A stretch of 64,000 nucleotides of DNA from Undibacterium sp. CCC3.4 (lineage in GTDB: Bacteria; Pseudomonadota; Gammaproteobacteria; Burkholderiales; Burkholderiaceae_D), in contig NZ_CP133779.1 of NCBI RefSeq assembly GCF_034347425.1, positions 3,100,001 to 3,164,000 on the forward strand. Direction: 5' to 3'. This document shows, in pieces, positions 17,597 through 26,564 of the stretch. The translations under genes and the position numbers were made by a program. The notes beneath the pieces were generated by a model that had not been told where the DNA came from, ran no database searches, and worked only from the letters and a program-made list of their open reading frames with translations. Each line of letters starts with the position of its first letter. Position 1 is the first letter of the stretch.

Positions 17597-17848
17597 ATGC
17601 AACTATCAATTCAAAAATGGGGTAACAGCGCAGCGGTACGCTTGCCGACCGAACTGCTCAGTATGCTCAAGGTATCGCTAGGCGATAAGCTGTCGGTCGA
17701 TGTGCGGCCAGAAGGCGTCATGCTCAAAGCCAAGCGCCCAGCGTATGCGTTGGCTGACTTGGTGGCGCAATGCGATATGACGGCCAAGGAGCCTGCCGAC
17801 ATGGCTGCATGGAGCAATGTCAAACCTGTTGGACGCGAAGAATGGTAA
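17597..17848 (+). CDS. mazE: MazE/PemI-type antitoxin (AbrB fold)
   Basis: 83 aa from ATG 17597, 8 nt after AAGGAG; the in-frame ATG at 17591 is too close to the RBS. The N-terminal SpoVT/AbrB DNA-binding motif IQKWGNSAAVRLP is typical of MazE and the C-terminal tail would bind the toxin. It overlaps the toxin gene by 7 nt. It is carried by the prophage between tail genes S and V. Confidence 0.9.
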   Translation: MQLSIQKWGNSAAVRLPTELLSMLKVSLGDKLSVDVRPEGVMLKAKRPAYALADLVAQCDMTAKEPADMAAWSNVKPVGREEW

Positions 17849-18192
17849 GGCGGGTTAAGTTTGAGCGCGGCGACATCGTGATGGTTAATTTGGAGCCAGC
17901 AGTAGGCCGAGAACAGAAAGGCGAACACAGGCCAGCCTTGGTGCTCTCAACCTCCGTATTTAATGTGATGGGCGTAATTCTGATCGCACCTATCACGCAG
18001 GGTGGCGATTTTGCCCGACACGCTGGTTTTGCTGTGCCGCTGAGCGGTTCTGGCACTAAGACGCAAGGCGTGGCGTTGGTCAATCAAGTGCGCATGATGG
18101 ATCTCGAAGAACGCGGTGCAAAGAAGATTGAAACTGCACCCGATTTTGTTGTTGACGATGCGCTTGCACGTTTGCAAGCGATTACAGATTAA
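17842..18192 (+). CDS. mazF: MazF/PemK-type endoribonuclease toxin
   Basis: 116 aa from ATG 17842, overlapping the antitoxin stop. MazF motifs are FERGDIVMVNLEPAVGREQ near the N-terminus, HRPALVLS and GVILIAPITQG. MazF toxins cut mRNA at short sequences. It is a 2-gene operon with the antitoxin and probably stabilises the prophage or gives abortive infection. Confidence 0.9.
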   Translation: MVRRVKFERGDIVMVNLEPAVGREQKGEHRPALVLSTSVFNVMGVILIAPITQGGDFARHAGFAVPLSGSGTKTQGVALVNQVRMMDLEERGAKKIETAPDFVVDDALARLQAITD

Positions 18193-18200
18193 GAGGAAAA

Positions 18201-18713
18201 ATGGGAATGTCGAATCTACACCCTGTTATGGACTTTGGTCTGCGCCAGCAAGAGGCGGTTACATGCCTTCGCGAAAAAGGATTCAAGCAAGCCACGCTTG
18301 TTTTACTCTTTGCTGCTATAGATCAATTAGCCTGGGTAGCAAGTGACAAAGAAATGGTCGGCAGCGACGGCTTTAAAGCGTGGGTGCAACAGTACATGGT
18401 CGACAGAAGTCCAAAATTCCTTTCCGGTGCAACCGCTGCTGATCTCTGGGGTGCGCGATGCGGGGTGTTGCACACTGGTGCTGCGGAATCGAATGACTTT
18501 CAAAAAGGTGATGCGCGTCGAATCTACTATTCATCCAATTGTGGCCAAGTCAGGTCGGAAGATCCGACTATTCTGTTTTTATCTCTGGAGTGGTTAGGAC
18601 GCGCATTTGCCGCAGCGTTAGTTTGGTTTTTGAATGACCTCGAAAATGATCCTGTGAAAGATGCTCGTGCGCGGGAAAAACTTGCGCGCATGCTGGTCGC
18701 CCAACAACTGTAA
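18201..18713 (+). CDS. HEPN-like cargo protein
   Basis: 170 aa, preceded by a good RBS (AAGAGGAAAA). The predicted all-helical sequence carries LLFAAIDQLAWVA and later an R-x4-H motif at R86-H91 (WGARCGVLHTG). That arrangement fits HEPN-type RNase domains of the pEK499_p136-like group. The assignment is by motif only. It starts 8 nt after mazF and is probably co-transcribed. HEPN proteins are often RNases in defence or toxin systems. Confidence 0.6.
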   Translation: MGMSNLHPVMDFGLRQQEAVTCLREKGFKQATLVLLFAAIDQLAWVASDKEMVGSDGFKAWVQQYMVDRSPKFLSGATAADLWGARCGVLHTGAAESNDFQKGDARRIYYSSNCGQVRSEDPTILFLSLEWLGRAFAAALVWFLNDLENDPVKDARAREKLARMLVAQQL

Positions 18714-18733
18714 GCACATAGGAAAAAAGGATC

Positions 18734-19198
18734 GTGATCGAATTCCCTAAAATGCTCTATCGACCTCGGGCAATGCCAAACGAGCAAATTGGCGGCCTGA
18801 AGCTAGACACCAGCACAGTGAACTCGGAGCACGAGCAAGCAACTGCGGAGTCGCAGGGATGGATTACGCCGCTCGCCAAGGTGCTTGCAATCGTTGAACA
18901 GGAAGATGTGCTCAAGAGTGAGCTTATCGTGGATATCGATAATAGCATTCGTAAAGCATACGATTCGAGTCTTTCGACAGCCGAACAAAAAGCCTTAAGA
19001 GTTCACCTGGCCTTTGTTCTCACAAGGTTGACCGAGCCGAATACGCAGATAGAGCCAGCGAAAACCGCTATCATCGTCCTGGAAAATCGAATGTCAAAAG
19101 CGCTGCCGTGGTTCCAGCGCCCATTTGGTATTTTAATTCTCGCGATTTTAGGCGGCGTTCTGATAGCCGGAATTGTTAAGGAAATTGGTTGGATTTGA
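18734..19198 (+). CDS. Unknown protein with C-terminal membrane anchor
   Basis: 154 aa from GTG 18734 with AAGGA just upstream. The body is soluble and charged, with two helical stretches around residues 45-80 and 85-125. One strong transmembrane helix lies near the C-terminus (PFGILILAILGGVLIAGIV), leaving a short tail. I recognise no family. It sits 20 nt after the HEPN-like gene, so a partner role (membrane anchor or sensor) is a reasonable inference. Confidence 0.55.
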   Translation: MIEFPKMLYRPRAMPNEQIGGLKLDTSTVNSEHEQATAESQGWITPLAKVLAIVEQEDVLKSELIVDIDNSIRKAYDSSLSTAEQKALRVHLAFVLTRLTEPNTQIEPAKTAIIVLENRMSKALPWFQRPFGILILAILGGVLIAGIVKEIGWI

Positions 19199-19210
19199 CA
19201 AGGAACTATT

Positions 19211-19396
19211 GTGGCAGCAATTGATGAAATTTGCGGCTGTAACTACGAGACGGATACCCACGTTGGCCTCTGCATGCGCCGAAAGGAACAAGCACGAAAC
19301 CAGTGCTCGAATTGCATCGCCGGCAAGCATTCGTTGGAGCTGCGCGGCGATGTGGCAGCACCTGTAAGTGCCGTGCGGCCTACTCAGCAACCTTAA
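19211..19396 (+). CDS. Small Cys-rich protein
   Basis: 61 aa from GTG 19211, 8 nt after AAGGA. Cysteines occur as CGC near residue 8, C near residue 21 and CSNC near residue 32, suggesting a small zinc-binding fold. No family recognised. It ends 40 nt before an intrinsic terminator, making it the last gene of the cargo transcript. It could be a chance ORF, but the RBS and cysteine spacing favour a gene. Confidence 0.45.
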   Translation: MAAIDEICGCNYETDTHVGLCMRRKEQARNQCSNCIAGKHSLELRGDVAAPVSAVRPTQQP

Positions 19397-19435
19397 ATCG
19401 GAAAAATAAAATCAGACAGACCACTTTTACCATCC

Positions 19436-19457
19436 AAAGGAGCCTTGCGGCTCCTTT
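19436..19457. terminator. Terminator between the cargo genes and dam remnant
   Basis: A perfect 9-bp stem AAAGGAGCC / GGCTCCTTT has a TTGC loop. It lies between convergent genes and can serve both strands. Confidence 0.8.
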
Positions 19458-19476
19458 GACGTTTCTGCGGTAATGG

Positions 19477-20148
19477 CTACCCATTACGAATAATCAATTC
19501 TCCTTTCTTTTCCTTGCTACGATTGGCACCGCCTACGGTGTAATGAATGTCAACGCGTTCCATGATCAATCCGTCGAATATCTGGCGCATTTCCGGGATG
19601 TCGTTGACCGTGATGATCATGCGACTTTGGATGGTCTTGGCCAGCTCGGCCATGCGCTGGTAATGCTGCAAGCCGAATTCGACACCATAGCCTTCGGTAC
19701 CCCAGTAGGGTGGATCGCAATAGATCAAGGTGTGGGCGCGGTCGTATTTTTTGATGCAGTCTGCCCAATCGAGGTTTTCGATATAGGTGCGGCTCAAGCG
19801 TAAGTGCGCGGCCGACAGGTCTTCTTCCAGACGCAACAGGTTCAGCTTGGGTGGGCAGGTGGTGGCGGTGCCGAAGCTCTGGCCATCCACTTTGCCGCCG
19901 AAAGTCATCTTTTGCAAATAGAAAAACCGCGCCGCGCGCTGAATGTCGGTCAAGGTTTCTTCTGGCGTGATCTGTAACCATTTGAAAATTTGACGCGAGC
20001 TCAGCGCCCACTTCAAATGGGTACCGGGCATCGCGTCCGAGTTGATAAACGCCTTTCTAACCAAGTGCCGGATGCAATTCCAGCGCTGACGCGGCAACAT
20101 GGTGTGCATGACTGCCGACCGCTCTGAATTACTGCGTTTACTTCTCAA
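19477..20148 (-). pseudogene. dam: 5'-truncated D12-class DNA adenine methylase
   Basis: The catalytic motif DPPY is present (IYCDPPYWGTEGYG), as are RAARFFYLQKMTFGGKV, RLEEDLSAAHLRLSR and a late MIITVNDIPEMR block, all typical of phage Dam proteins. Recognisable homology starts at HLKWALSSRQ (about 20020). The N-terminal SAM-binding FxGxG motif is missing and there is no room for it because gene V begins near 20099. I infer loss of the first ~90 residues and no activity. Its location on the opposite strand to the tail operon marks the right edge of the cargo island. Confidence 0.75.
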
Positions 20149-20752
20149 TCTGATACGCTTAGGGCGTATCGTCGAGTGCGACTATGCACAACAGCGGGCC
20201 CGCGTCTTGGTTGGTAAAAATCTGACGGACTGGCGGCCATGGCTCACCGAGCGGGCCGGCGACACGCAAACCTGGTGGGCACCCTCAGAGGGTGAGCAAG
20301 TTCTTGTATTGTCACCGGAAGGCGATTTTAATCAGTCGGTGATTGTGGGGGCCATTTACTCTGACCGTGGCGCGGCACCTTCAAGCAATCCGGCGCAACA
20401 TCTCAGCCATTATCAGGACGACGCCAGCATTTCCTATGACTGGCAATCCCATACCTTGAGCGCTGTTTTACCAGCGGGCAGCCATGCCTTCATCAAAGCC
20501 GACCAAGTTACCGCTGATGCGCCGGAAACGACCTGTACCGGTAATTTGACGGTGCAAAAAAATCTGATTGTCAACGGTATGAGCATGCTCAATGCCGGCA
20601 TGGCGGTGTTACCAGGTGCCACTGGAGACAGCGCGCGGATTGAGGGGCGGCTGACGGTCAGCGCAGATGTGGAAGTCAGCGGCATCAGCTTGGTCGCTCA
20701 CCGCCACGGCGGCATCCAAGCCGGCGGCGCGCAGACCGGAGGTCCGCAATGA
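20099..20752 (+). CDS. V: Baseplate spike protein (P2 gpV)
   Basis: 217 aa from ATG 20099, or 214 aa from ATG 20108; neither has a clear RBS. The OB-fold start (LIRLGRIVECDYAQQRARV) and TWWAPSEGEQVLVLSPEGD are gpV hallmarks. The C-terminal beta-helix ends in LVAHRHGG with the His-x-His type metal site of tail spikes. It punctures the outer membrane. It overlaps W by 4 nt. Confidence 0.9.
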   Translation: MVCMTADRSELLRLLLNLIRLGRIVECDYAQQRARVLVGKNLTDWRPWLTERAGDTQTWWAPSEGEQVLVLSPEGDFNQSVIVGAIYSDRGAAPSSNPAQHLSHYQDDASISYDWQSHTLSAVLPAGSHAFIKADQVTADAPETTCTGNLTVQKNLIVNGMSMLNAGMAVLPGATGDSARIEGRLTVSADVEVSGISLVAHRHGGIQAGGAQTGGPQ

Positions 20753-21141
20753 GCGACATGATGAGTGGCATGAGCAGGCTCAGCGGTGCGGCCTTGTCGG
20801 GCTTGGCGCATATACAGCAATCGGTCGCCGATATGTTAACGACACCGATCGGTAGCCGGGTCATGCGGCGCGAGTATGGTTCGGAGGTGCCGGAGCTGAT
20901 CGATCAGCCGCTCAATGGTGCCACCCGTTTGCGCTTGTATGCGGCCACGGCCTATGCTCTGCTGCGCTGGGAACCGCGCCTCACGCTGAGCGGTTTGCAA
21001 CTGGCTTACGATTTGCAAGGAACTGCCATCCTGACGCTGCAAGGCAGCGTCGCGCAGCAGGGGGTGCAATTGGAGGTCGCACTGACTGCCAGCACAGCAA
21101 ACGCGGCAGGCGTAGACCAAAGGGCGCGCCGTCATGAATAA
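20749..21141 (+). CDS. W: Baseplate protein (P2 gpW, gp25-like)
   Basis: 130 aa. The gp25/gpW family pattern TPIGSRVMRREYGSEVPELID with an EPR motif (LLRWEPRLTL) is clear; this EPR loop locks the sheath to the baseplate. It overlaps V and J. Confidence 0.92.
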   Translation: MSDMMSGMSRLSGAALSGLAHIQQSVADMLTTPIGSRVMRREYGSEVPELIDQPLNGATRLRLYAATAYALLRWEPRLTLSGLQLAYDLQGTAILTLQGSVAQQGVQLEVALTASTANAAGVDQRARRHE

Positions 21142-22033
21142 TTCAAGCATCGACTTATCCAAACTGCCGGCACCTGACTTTGTGCAAGCCTTGTCGTATG
21201 AAAGCATCCTGGCCGACATGCTGGCTGACTTCACGCACCGCGCGCCTGATCACACCAGTGCGCTGGAATCCGACCCCGCCTACAAAATTCTGGAAGTGGC
21301 CGCCTACCGCGAATTACTCCTCCGGCATCGTATCAACGAAGATGGCCGCGCCTTACTGATCGCCTTTGCCACGGGTGCTGACCTCGATCATCTCGGCGTC
21401 ACTTATTACAACGGGGAACAGCGTTTGCAGATCCGTGCCGCTGATGCTAACGTGTCGCCGCCGCTGTCACAGTTAATGGAAAACGACGAGAGCTATCGGC
21501 GGCGTCTGTTACTCAAAGATGACAGCTATTCCACGGCTGGCAGTAATAAGGCCTACCAGTTTCATGCTTTATCGAGTGCCGGCCAAGTCAAAGATGCTTC
21601 AGTCACCAGCCCGCACCCTGGCACGACTGTGATCAGTATTTTGTCCCACGAAGGCAATGGCCTTGCCAGCCTAGCCTTACTTGAGCAGGTGCGGCAACGG
21701 CTCAACCAAGACGATGTGCGCCCGCTGTCGGAAGAAGTGATCGTGCAGAGTGCTGAGATCGTCGAGTGGGCCTTGGATGCAGACATCTATACCTATGCAG
21801 GACCTGATCAAAACATTGTGCTGCGTGCCGCCGAGGATAGCTTTGCCGCTTACCTGCGCGAGCAGCAACTGCTGCAAGCCGACATCACCGATTCCGCGCT
21901 CTCGCGCGCTTTGCATGTACCCGGGGTCTTTAAAGTCGTGCGTCGCAGTCCCGTCAACGATATTGTCTGCAGCCCGACCCAGGCTGCCTGGTGCACCGCC
22001 GTGCAATTGCAGATCGCCGGGAGCAAGCCATGA
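21134..22033 (+). CDS. J: Baseplate assembly protein (P2 gpJ)
   Basis: 299 aa. Family features include SIDLSKLPAPDFV, ILADMLADF, an ATGADLDHLG block and SYRRRLLLK. It builds the baseplate wedges with W and I. It overlaps W by 8 nt and I by 4 nt. Confidence 0.93.
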   Translation: MNNSSIDLSKLPAPDFVQALSYESILADMLADFTHRAPDHTSALESDPAYKILEVAAYRELLLRHRINEDGRALLIAFATGADLDHLGVTYYNGEQRLQIRAADANVSPPLSQLMENDESYRRRLLLKDDSYSTAGSNKAYQFHALSSAGQVKDASVTSPHPGTTVISILSHEGNGLASLALLEQVRQRLNQDDVRPLSEEVIVQSAEIVEWALDADIYTYAGPDQNIVLRAAEDSFAAYLREQQLLQADITDSALSRALHVPGVFKVVRRSPVNDIVCSPTQAAWCTAVQLQIAGSKP

Positions 22034-22539
22034 CACGCAGCTTATTGCCCCCGAATGCCAGCACACTGGAACGCGCACTGGAACAAAGCAGCGCGCGCCT
22101 CGGCGACATCCCGTTTCGGCTACGCGATAACTGGCAGCCAGAGCGCTGCCCCAGCAATCTACTGCCCTGGTTAGCCTGGGCCGTGGGCGTCGAGGAATGG
22201 GATAGCAACTGGCCGGAATCGATGCAGCGCGATGTGATCGCCAGCGCGCGCCGTATACGCCAACAAAAAGGCACGCCGGCAGCGGTGAAACGGGCTTTGC
22301 TGGCACTCGGCCACCCGAACGCCCACTTGCTCGAGCGGAGTGACGCGAATAAATGGGCGACCTTCAAAATTATCCTGACGCGGCCGGTCAGTATTAAGCA
22401 AGCCGAGCTGATCAAGCTGCGTATCAACCAGGTGAAGCGCAACTGCTGTCACTTGACGGCACTCGATTTCACCTGTACCCCGATCAAATACAACGCCACC
22501 ATCAAGTACGACGGTAGCTACAGCCATGGCATGGTGTGA
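22030..22539 (+). CDS. I: Tail protein (P2 gpI)
   Basis: 169 aa from ATG 22030 overlapping the J stop. Hallmarks are SLLPPNASTLERALE, NLLPWLAWAVGVEEWD and the helix RRIRQQKGTPAAVKRAL. It connects tail fibres to the baseplate. Confidence 0.92.
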   Translation: MTRSLLPPNASTLERALEQSSARLGDIPFRLRDNWQPERCPSNLLPWLAWAVGVEEWDSNWPESMQRDVIASARRIRQQKGTPAAVKRALLALGHPNAHLLERSDANKWATFKIILTRPVSIKQAELIKLRINQVKRNCCHLTALDFTCTPIKYNATIKYDGSYSHGMV

Positions 22540-22550
22540 GGAAAAAAACA

Positions 22551-24698
22551 ATGTCTGATATCAAAGAAAATCACGAATGGTCCGAGACGATCTATGAAAT
22601 CGCCACCACCGATGATGTCATCGGCGGCGCGGACGGCATCTCGAATCGTCAAGCCACGCAACTGGCGGGGCGCAGTAATTTTTTACGTCGACATGTGGAG
22701 GCGCTGGAAAGCGGCAGCACCCCGGCCGGTCAAGCCAGGCAACTGAGCAGTGCGCGTAACATCCGCATTGATGGCGACGCCAGCGGCAGTTGCCGCTTCG
22801 ATGGCGGCCAGGATGTCAGCTTGACCTTGACGCAGAAGCGCTCCGGCGTCGCGCCCGGCAGTTATCGCCGTGTGACGGTCAACGAGCAAGGCGTGGTGCT
22901 CGAGGGCGGCAATCCGACCACCCTGGCCGAGTATGCCATCAGCGATGCGGCACCGATTCACAGTCCGCATTTTCAAGGTCGGGTGACGGTCGGGGTCGAT
23001 GACAATGGCGGCGACAGTTTACAGGTCGGCGGCAGCGTCTCGGCTACGCTCGGGTATCGCGGTGTCTGGCTGATTCCCGATGTGCGCGACAAGGTATCGA
23101 CACCGGAGAGTTATCAGGGTTTTGCAGCGACGTTTGAATTCAAAACCGCCAGCAATGTCGACTTACCACCATCACGCGCCAATGGCAGTTTTGCGCATAC
23201 GCTGACGGTTGCCGGCTACGATGCGGCGGGTGCGGCCGGCGGCGGGTTGCCGGCGCAATTGAGTTTTGGTGACGGCTTATCTATTCGTCAGGCCAACAGT
23301 GCCAGCAGCTGGGGCGCTTGGCGTAACATCTGGCACGATGGGAATTTGACCAGGCTCAGTCAACTCGCGAATGACCAAGCGTTTATTCAAAACCAGTATT
23401 TGCAACACAATCGGACTAACGATGCCAATGCCCCCGTTACCTATGGCGGCATCCATTTTCATTATCTGTTGGGTGACAATCGACCCGCTGGCATGAGCGA
23501 TGGGGCCTTGCTCTCGTTGGCGCACAGCCCGGAGTGGGCGACGCAAATGACCAGCGATTGGCGTACCAATCAATTCTATATCCGCTCAAAAAATGACGGC
23601 ACATGGTGTGGCTGGTCGCGTCTCATTAGCGATACCCAGGTGCCGCTGATCGCTAAGAAAGTCCGCTATCACGCCGCAGATGGCAGCAGCATCGACCAAG
23701 CGTTTTCAGAGCATGGTTTTGATTACGATACGGCCGGCGCAGGATTTTCCGGCCCGTTTTTGAGCTTTGGCTCGCTCAATGCCTTGGGTTCGCAAAACAG
23801 CAGTACCTATCAATGTCAATTCATGGCCTCGTATGCGCATGCGGCAGGCTTACTCAAATTTCGCACGCAGAACGGCGATGCCGGCGGCGTGTGGAATCCG
23901 TGGCGCACACTCTGGCACGATGGGAACCTGCAACATCTGAGTCAACTGCAAAATGACGCCGGCTATCGCTCCCACCATGCTGTGGCCATCGATATCGCAG
24001 CACTCGACAGCGGTACGGCCGCTGGTGATTATCGGGTCATCAGCCCCGAGGCGACGCAGATGATGCTGGTCTTCGATGTCGCCGGCAGCGTCGGGCCGGT
24101 GCAACTGATGTTCAACTATGCCGGCGGTTTTTCTTATAGAAATCAACGTGACAGCGGCACCTGGACGCCCTGGAAAACGCTGTGGAACAATGAAAACCTG
24201 ACCAGCCTGAGTCAATTAAAAAACGACCTCAGCGTTTTCCCGGCCGGCACGCGCATGCCATTTGCCCAAGCTGTCGCCCCGACCGGCTGGACGCAAGATC
24301 TCTCCGACAGCAGTAATAACCGCATGCTGCGTGTCGTGCATGGCAGTGGTGGGAACGTCGGTGGTGTGCACGATCCCAGTATCAATCATGTCGTTGCCGC
24401 GCATACGCATAGTTTTACGACTGGGGGTATCAGTGCCAATCATACCCATGGCGTCAACGATCAAGGTCATAGCCATTTGGGTGGCGAATCTGAACATCAA
24501 AACCGCATAGGCGGCGAGTATGGTGCCTATGTTCGTCTCAACATTCACTCGCAAAGCTGGACTAAACCAGCGACAACCAACATTTGGCTACACGGTGCCG
24601 ACACCGACCACAGCCATAGCGGATCGACCGACAACGGCTCGTCGCAAACCAACTGGCAGCCCCGTTATCTCGACATGATCATCTGCGTAAAGGATTAG
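22551..24698 (+). CDS. H: Tail fibre protein (P2 gpH-like)
   Basis: 715 aa from ATG 22551. The N-terminal part resembles P2 gpH. The middle carries repeated pyocin-knob-like units ending in WxxxWHDGNL or WNNENL followed by LSQLxNDxxF (around residues 250-275, 450-475 and 540-560). The C-terminal collar domain begins FPAGTRMPF and holds several His-x-His sites (HTHSF, NHTHGV, HSHLGG), typical of metal-bound fibre tips. It determines host receptor binding. Confidence 0.9.
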   Translation: MSDIKENHEWSETIYEIATTDDVIGGADGISNRQATQLAGRSNFLRRHVEALESGSTPAGQARQLSSARNIRIDGDASGSCRFDGGQDVSLTLTQKRSGVAPGSYRRVTVNEQGVVLEGGNPTTLAEYAISDAAPIHSPHFQGRVTVGVDDNGGDSLQVGGSVSATLGYRGVWLIPDVRDKVSTPESYQGFAATFEFKTASNVDLPPSRANGSFAHTLTVAGYDAAGAAGGGLPAQLSFGDGLSIRQANSASSWGAWRNIWHDGNLTRLSQLANDQAFIQNQYLQHNRTNDANAPVTYGGIHFHYLLGDNRPAGMSDGALLSLAHSPEWATQMTSDWRTNQFYIRSKNDGTWCGWSRLISDTQVPLIAKKVRYHAADGSSIDQAFSEHGFDYDTAGAGFSGPFLSFGSLNALGSQNSSTYQCQFMASYAHAAGLLKFRTQNGDAGGVWNPWRTLWHDGNLQHLSQLQNDAGYRSHHAVAIDIAALDSGTAAGDYRVISPEATQMMLVFDVAGSVGPVQLMFNYAGGFSYRNQRDSGTWTPWKTLWNNENLTSLSQLKNDLSVFPAGTRMPFAQAVAPTGWTQDLSDSSNNRMLRVVHGSGGNVGGVHDPSINHVVAAHTHSFTTGGISANHTHGVNDQGHSHLGGESEHQNRIGGEYGAYVRLNIHSQSWTKPATTNIWLHGADTDHSHSGSTDNGSSQTNWQPRYLDMIICVKD

Positions 24699-24700
24699 CC

Positions 24701-25051
24701 ATGAAAAAAACACGCCCTGTAACACACGTCACCGGCTACCAATGGGGCGATGACGGCGGCTATATCGGCCCCTACCAATTTGAAAAAAACCGCGACAAGC
24801 CAGAAATCCACCTGCCACCGCGTACCACCTTACTCGCACCGCCTGGCGATTTACCGGTCGACCTGGAAGCGGCGTGGGATGGCAGTCAGTGGATTTGCCG
24901 CCGGCTTTGCTTGTCGTATTTACCTGATCGTGTGCTTGTTGGTGGCGAACCGGATGACCAACCGCCTGACAACAATCTTGAGGAAAACCATGGAAATCAC
25001 AACGAAGACCTGCTGCCCGCTGGGCCAACAGTGCCAGCAAGTCAAGGATAA
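24701..25051 (+). CDS. Small protein after the tail fibre, possible fibre assembly factor
   Basis: 116 aa starting 2 nt after H. It has an aromatic, proline-rich body (WGDDGGYIGPYQF, HLPPRTTLLAPPGDLPVD) and an acidic C-terminus rich in Asp, Pro and Asn. P2 carries the fibre assembly gene G in this slot, but I see no clear gpG motif. It overlaps the next gene. Confidence 0.65.
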   Translation: MKKTRPVTHVTGYQWGDDGGYIGPYQFEKNRDKPEIHLPPRTTLLAPPGDLPVDLEAAWDGSQWICRRLCLSYLPDRVLVGGEPDDQPPDNNLEENHGNHNEDLLPAGPTVPASQG

Positions 25052-25310
25052 CGCGATTCATCAATGCGCCTGGTATACCAAGCTGGCGGGGAAACATCCC
25101 AGCACCGGCAGCGACATCGATGAGTACGGCTGCGCCGTGGCCTGGCTGCCGATTCTGTTGATCGAAAATGCCCATCAGCAGCGCAGTACCGCGGCGGCCA
25201 TCGCCTCGTTTCGCAACGAGATGGTCGATGCGGCTGATGCCAATCAGGCCGGATTGGCTGTGTTGGCGATGGCTACCCAGTTGCCGGAACGATTGGGGCG
25301 CAAGGGCTGA
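24990..25310 (+). CDS. Unknown phage protein with N-terminal cysteines
   Basis: 106 aa from ATG 24990, read in a different frame from the overlapping 24701 gene; AGGAAAA precedes the start. A Cys cluster near the N-terminus (TCCPLGQQC and HQCAWY) and a helical C-terminal half (LLIENAHQQRSTAAAIASF) are visible. No family recognised. It lies between tail fibre and tail sheath genes, so a tail or moron role is possible. Confidence 0.6.
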   Translation: MEITTKTCCPLGQQCQQVKDNAIHQCAWYTKLAGKHPSTGSDIDEYGCAVAWLPILLIENAHQQRSTAAAIASFRNEMVDAADANQAGLAVLAMATQLPERLGRKG

Positions 25311-25360
25311 AACGAAACGCTTCACTGTTTATATTTTTTTACCCATCACAGGAGACCACG

Positions 25361-26533
25361 ATGGCCAGCGACTACCACCATGGCGTGCGCGTCATTGAAA
25401 TCAACCAGGGCAGCCGTCCTATCCGTACCATCAGTACTGCCGTCATCGGCCTCGTCGCGACTGCCGACGATGCCGATGCTGAACTCTTCCCGCTCGATAC
25501 GCCTGTTTTGCTCACCAATGTGAATGCGGCCCTCGGTAAAGCCGGCAGCACCGGCACCTTACGCCGCACACTGGAAGCCATCGGCTTGCAAACCAAAGCG
25601 CTGACCATCGTGGTACGCGTGGAAGAAGGAGCCGATGTGGCCGCCACCGCCACCCATGTCATCGGTGGGGCCACGGCCAGCGGTCGCTACACCGGCATTA
25701 AAGCTCTGCTGTCGGCACAAAACAGCCTCGGCATCAAACCGCGCATACTCGGTGCGCCCGGCCTCGACAGCAAGGCCGTGACTAACGCCTTGGTCGCCGT
25801 GGCCCAGCAACTGCGTGGCTTTGTCTATGCCTCCGCACATCACTGCGCGACCAAAGAAGAAGCGGCGCTCTATCGTAAGGATTTTGGTCAACGTGAGTTA
25901 ATGCTGATCTGGCCCGACTTCGTCAGCTGGGACAGTGCCACCAGCACCGAAACCAGCATCCCCGCGGTCGCCTATGCGCTCGGCTTGCGCGCCAAAATTG
26001 ATTAAGAAATCGGCTGGCATAAAACCCTCTCGAACATGCCGGTCAACGGGCCGACCGGTCTCGCGCGCGATGTATTCTGGGATTTGCAAGACCCGGCTAC
26101 CGATGCCGGCTATCTCAATGGTAAAGAAATTACCACCCTGATCAACCAAAACGGTTTCCGCTTTTGGGGTTCGCGTACAGCGGAAGAACCGGAATTCTTT
26201 TTCTTTGAAAATTACACTCGCACCGCTCAGGTACTGGCCGACACCATCGCCGAAGCCCATTTCAGCTACGTCGACAAGCCCTTGCACCCCTCGCTGGTGC
26301 GGGATTTGATCGAGAGTATCAATGCCAAATTTCGCGACCTGAAAGCGCAAGGCTACCTCATCGATGGCAGCGCTTGGTACGACGAACAGTTCAACAGCAA
26401 AGAAGCGCTGAAAGCCGGCAAGCTGGCCATCGATTATGACTACACCCCGGTGCCGCCGTTAGAAAATCTGGTATTCCAACAACGCATCACCGATCGCTAC
26501 CTGGCCGATTTCGCTAATCGCGTCAACGCCTGA
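25361..26533 (+). pseudogene. FI: Tail sheath protein (P2 gpFI) split by an in-frame stop
   Basis: The full frame codes for 390 residues, the size of P2 gpFI (396). An in-frame TAA at 26003-26005 follows RAKID (residue 214), and the reading resumes with [16 protein letters not shown] in the same frame. In the family this spot reads approximately IDxEIGWH, so a single CAA-to-TAA change is the simplest cause. The upstream part has the sheath start GVRVIEINQGSRPIRT. The downstream half keeps the C-terminal sheath fold and ends [11 protein letters not shown]. Without suppression no full sheath is made and the tail cannot contract. Confidence 0.92.
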
Positions 26534-26564
26534 GAGCGCACTGACACTTCGCAAGGAGAACAAC

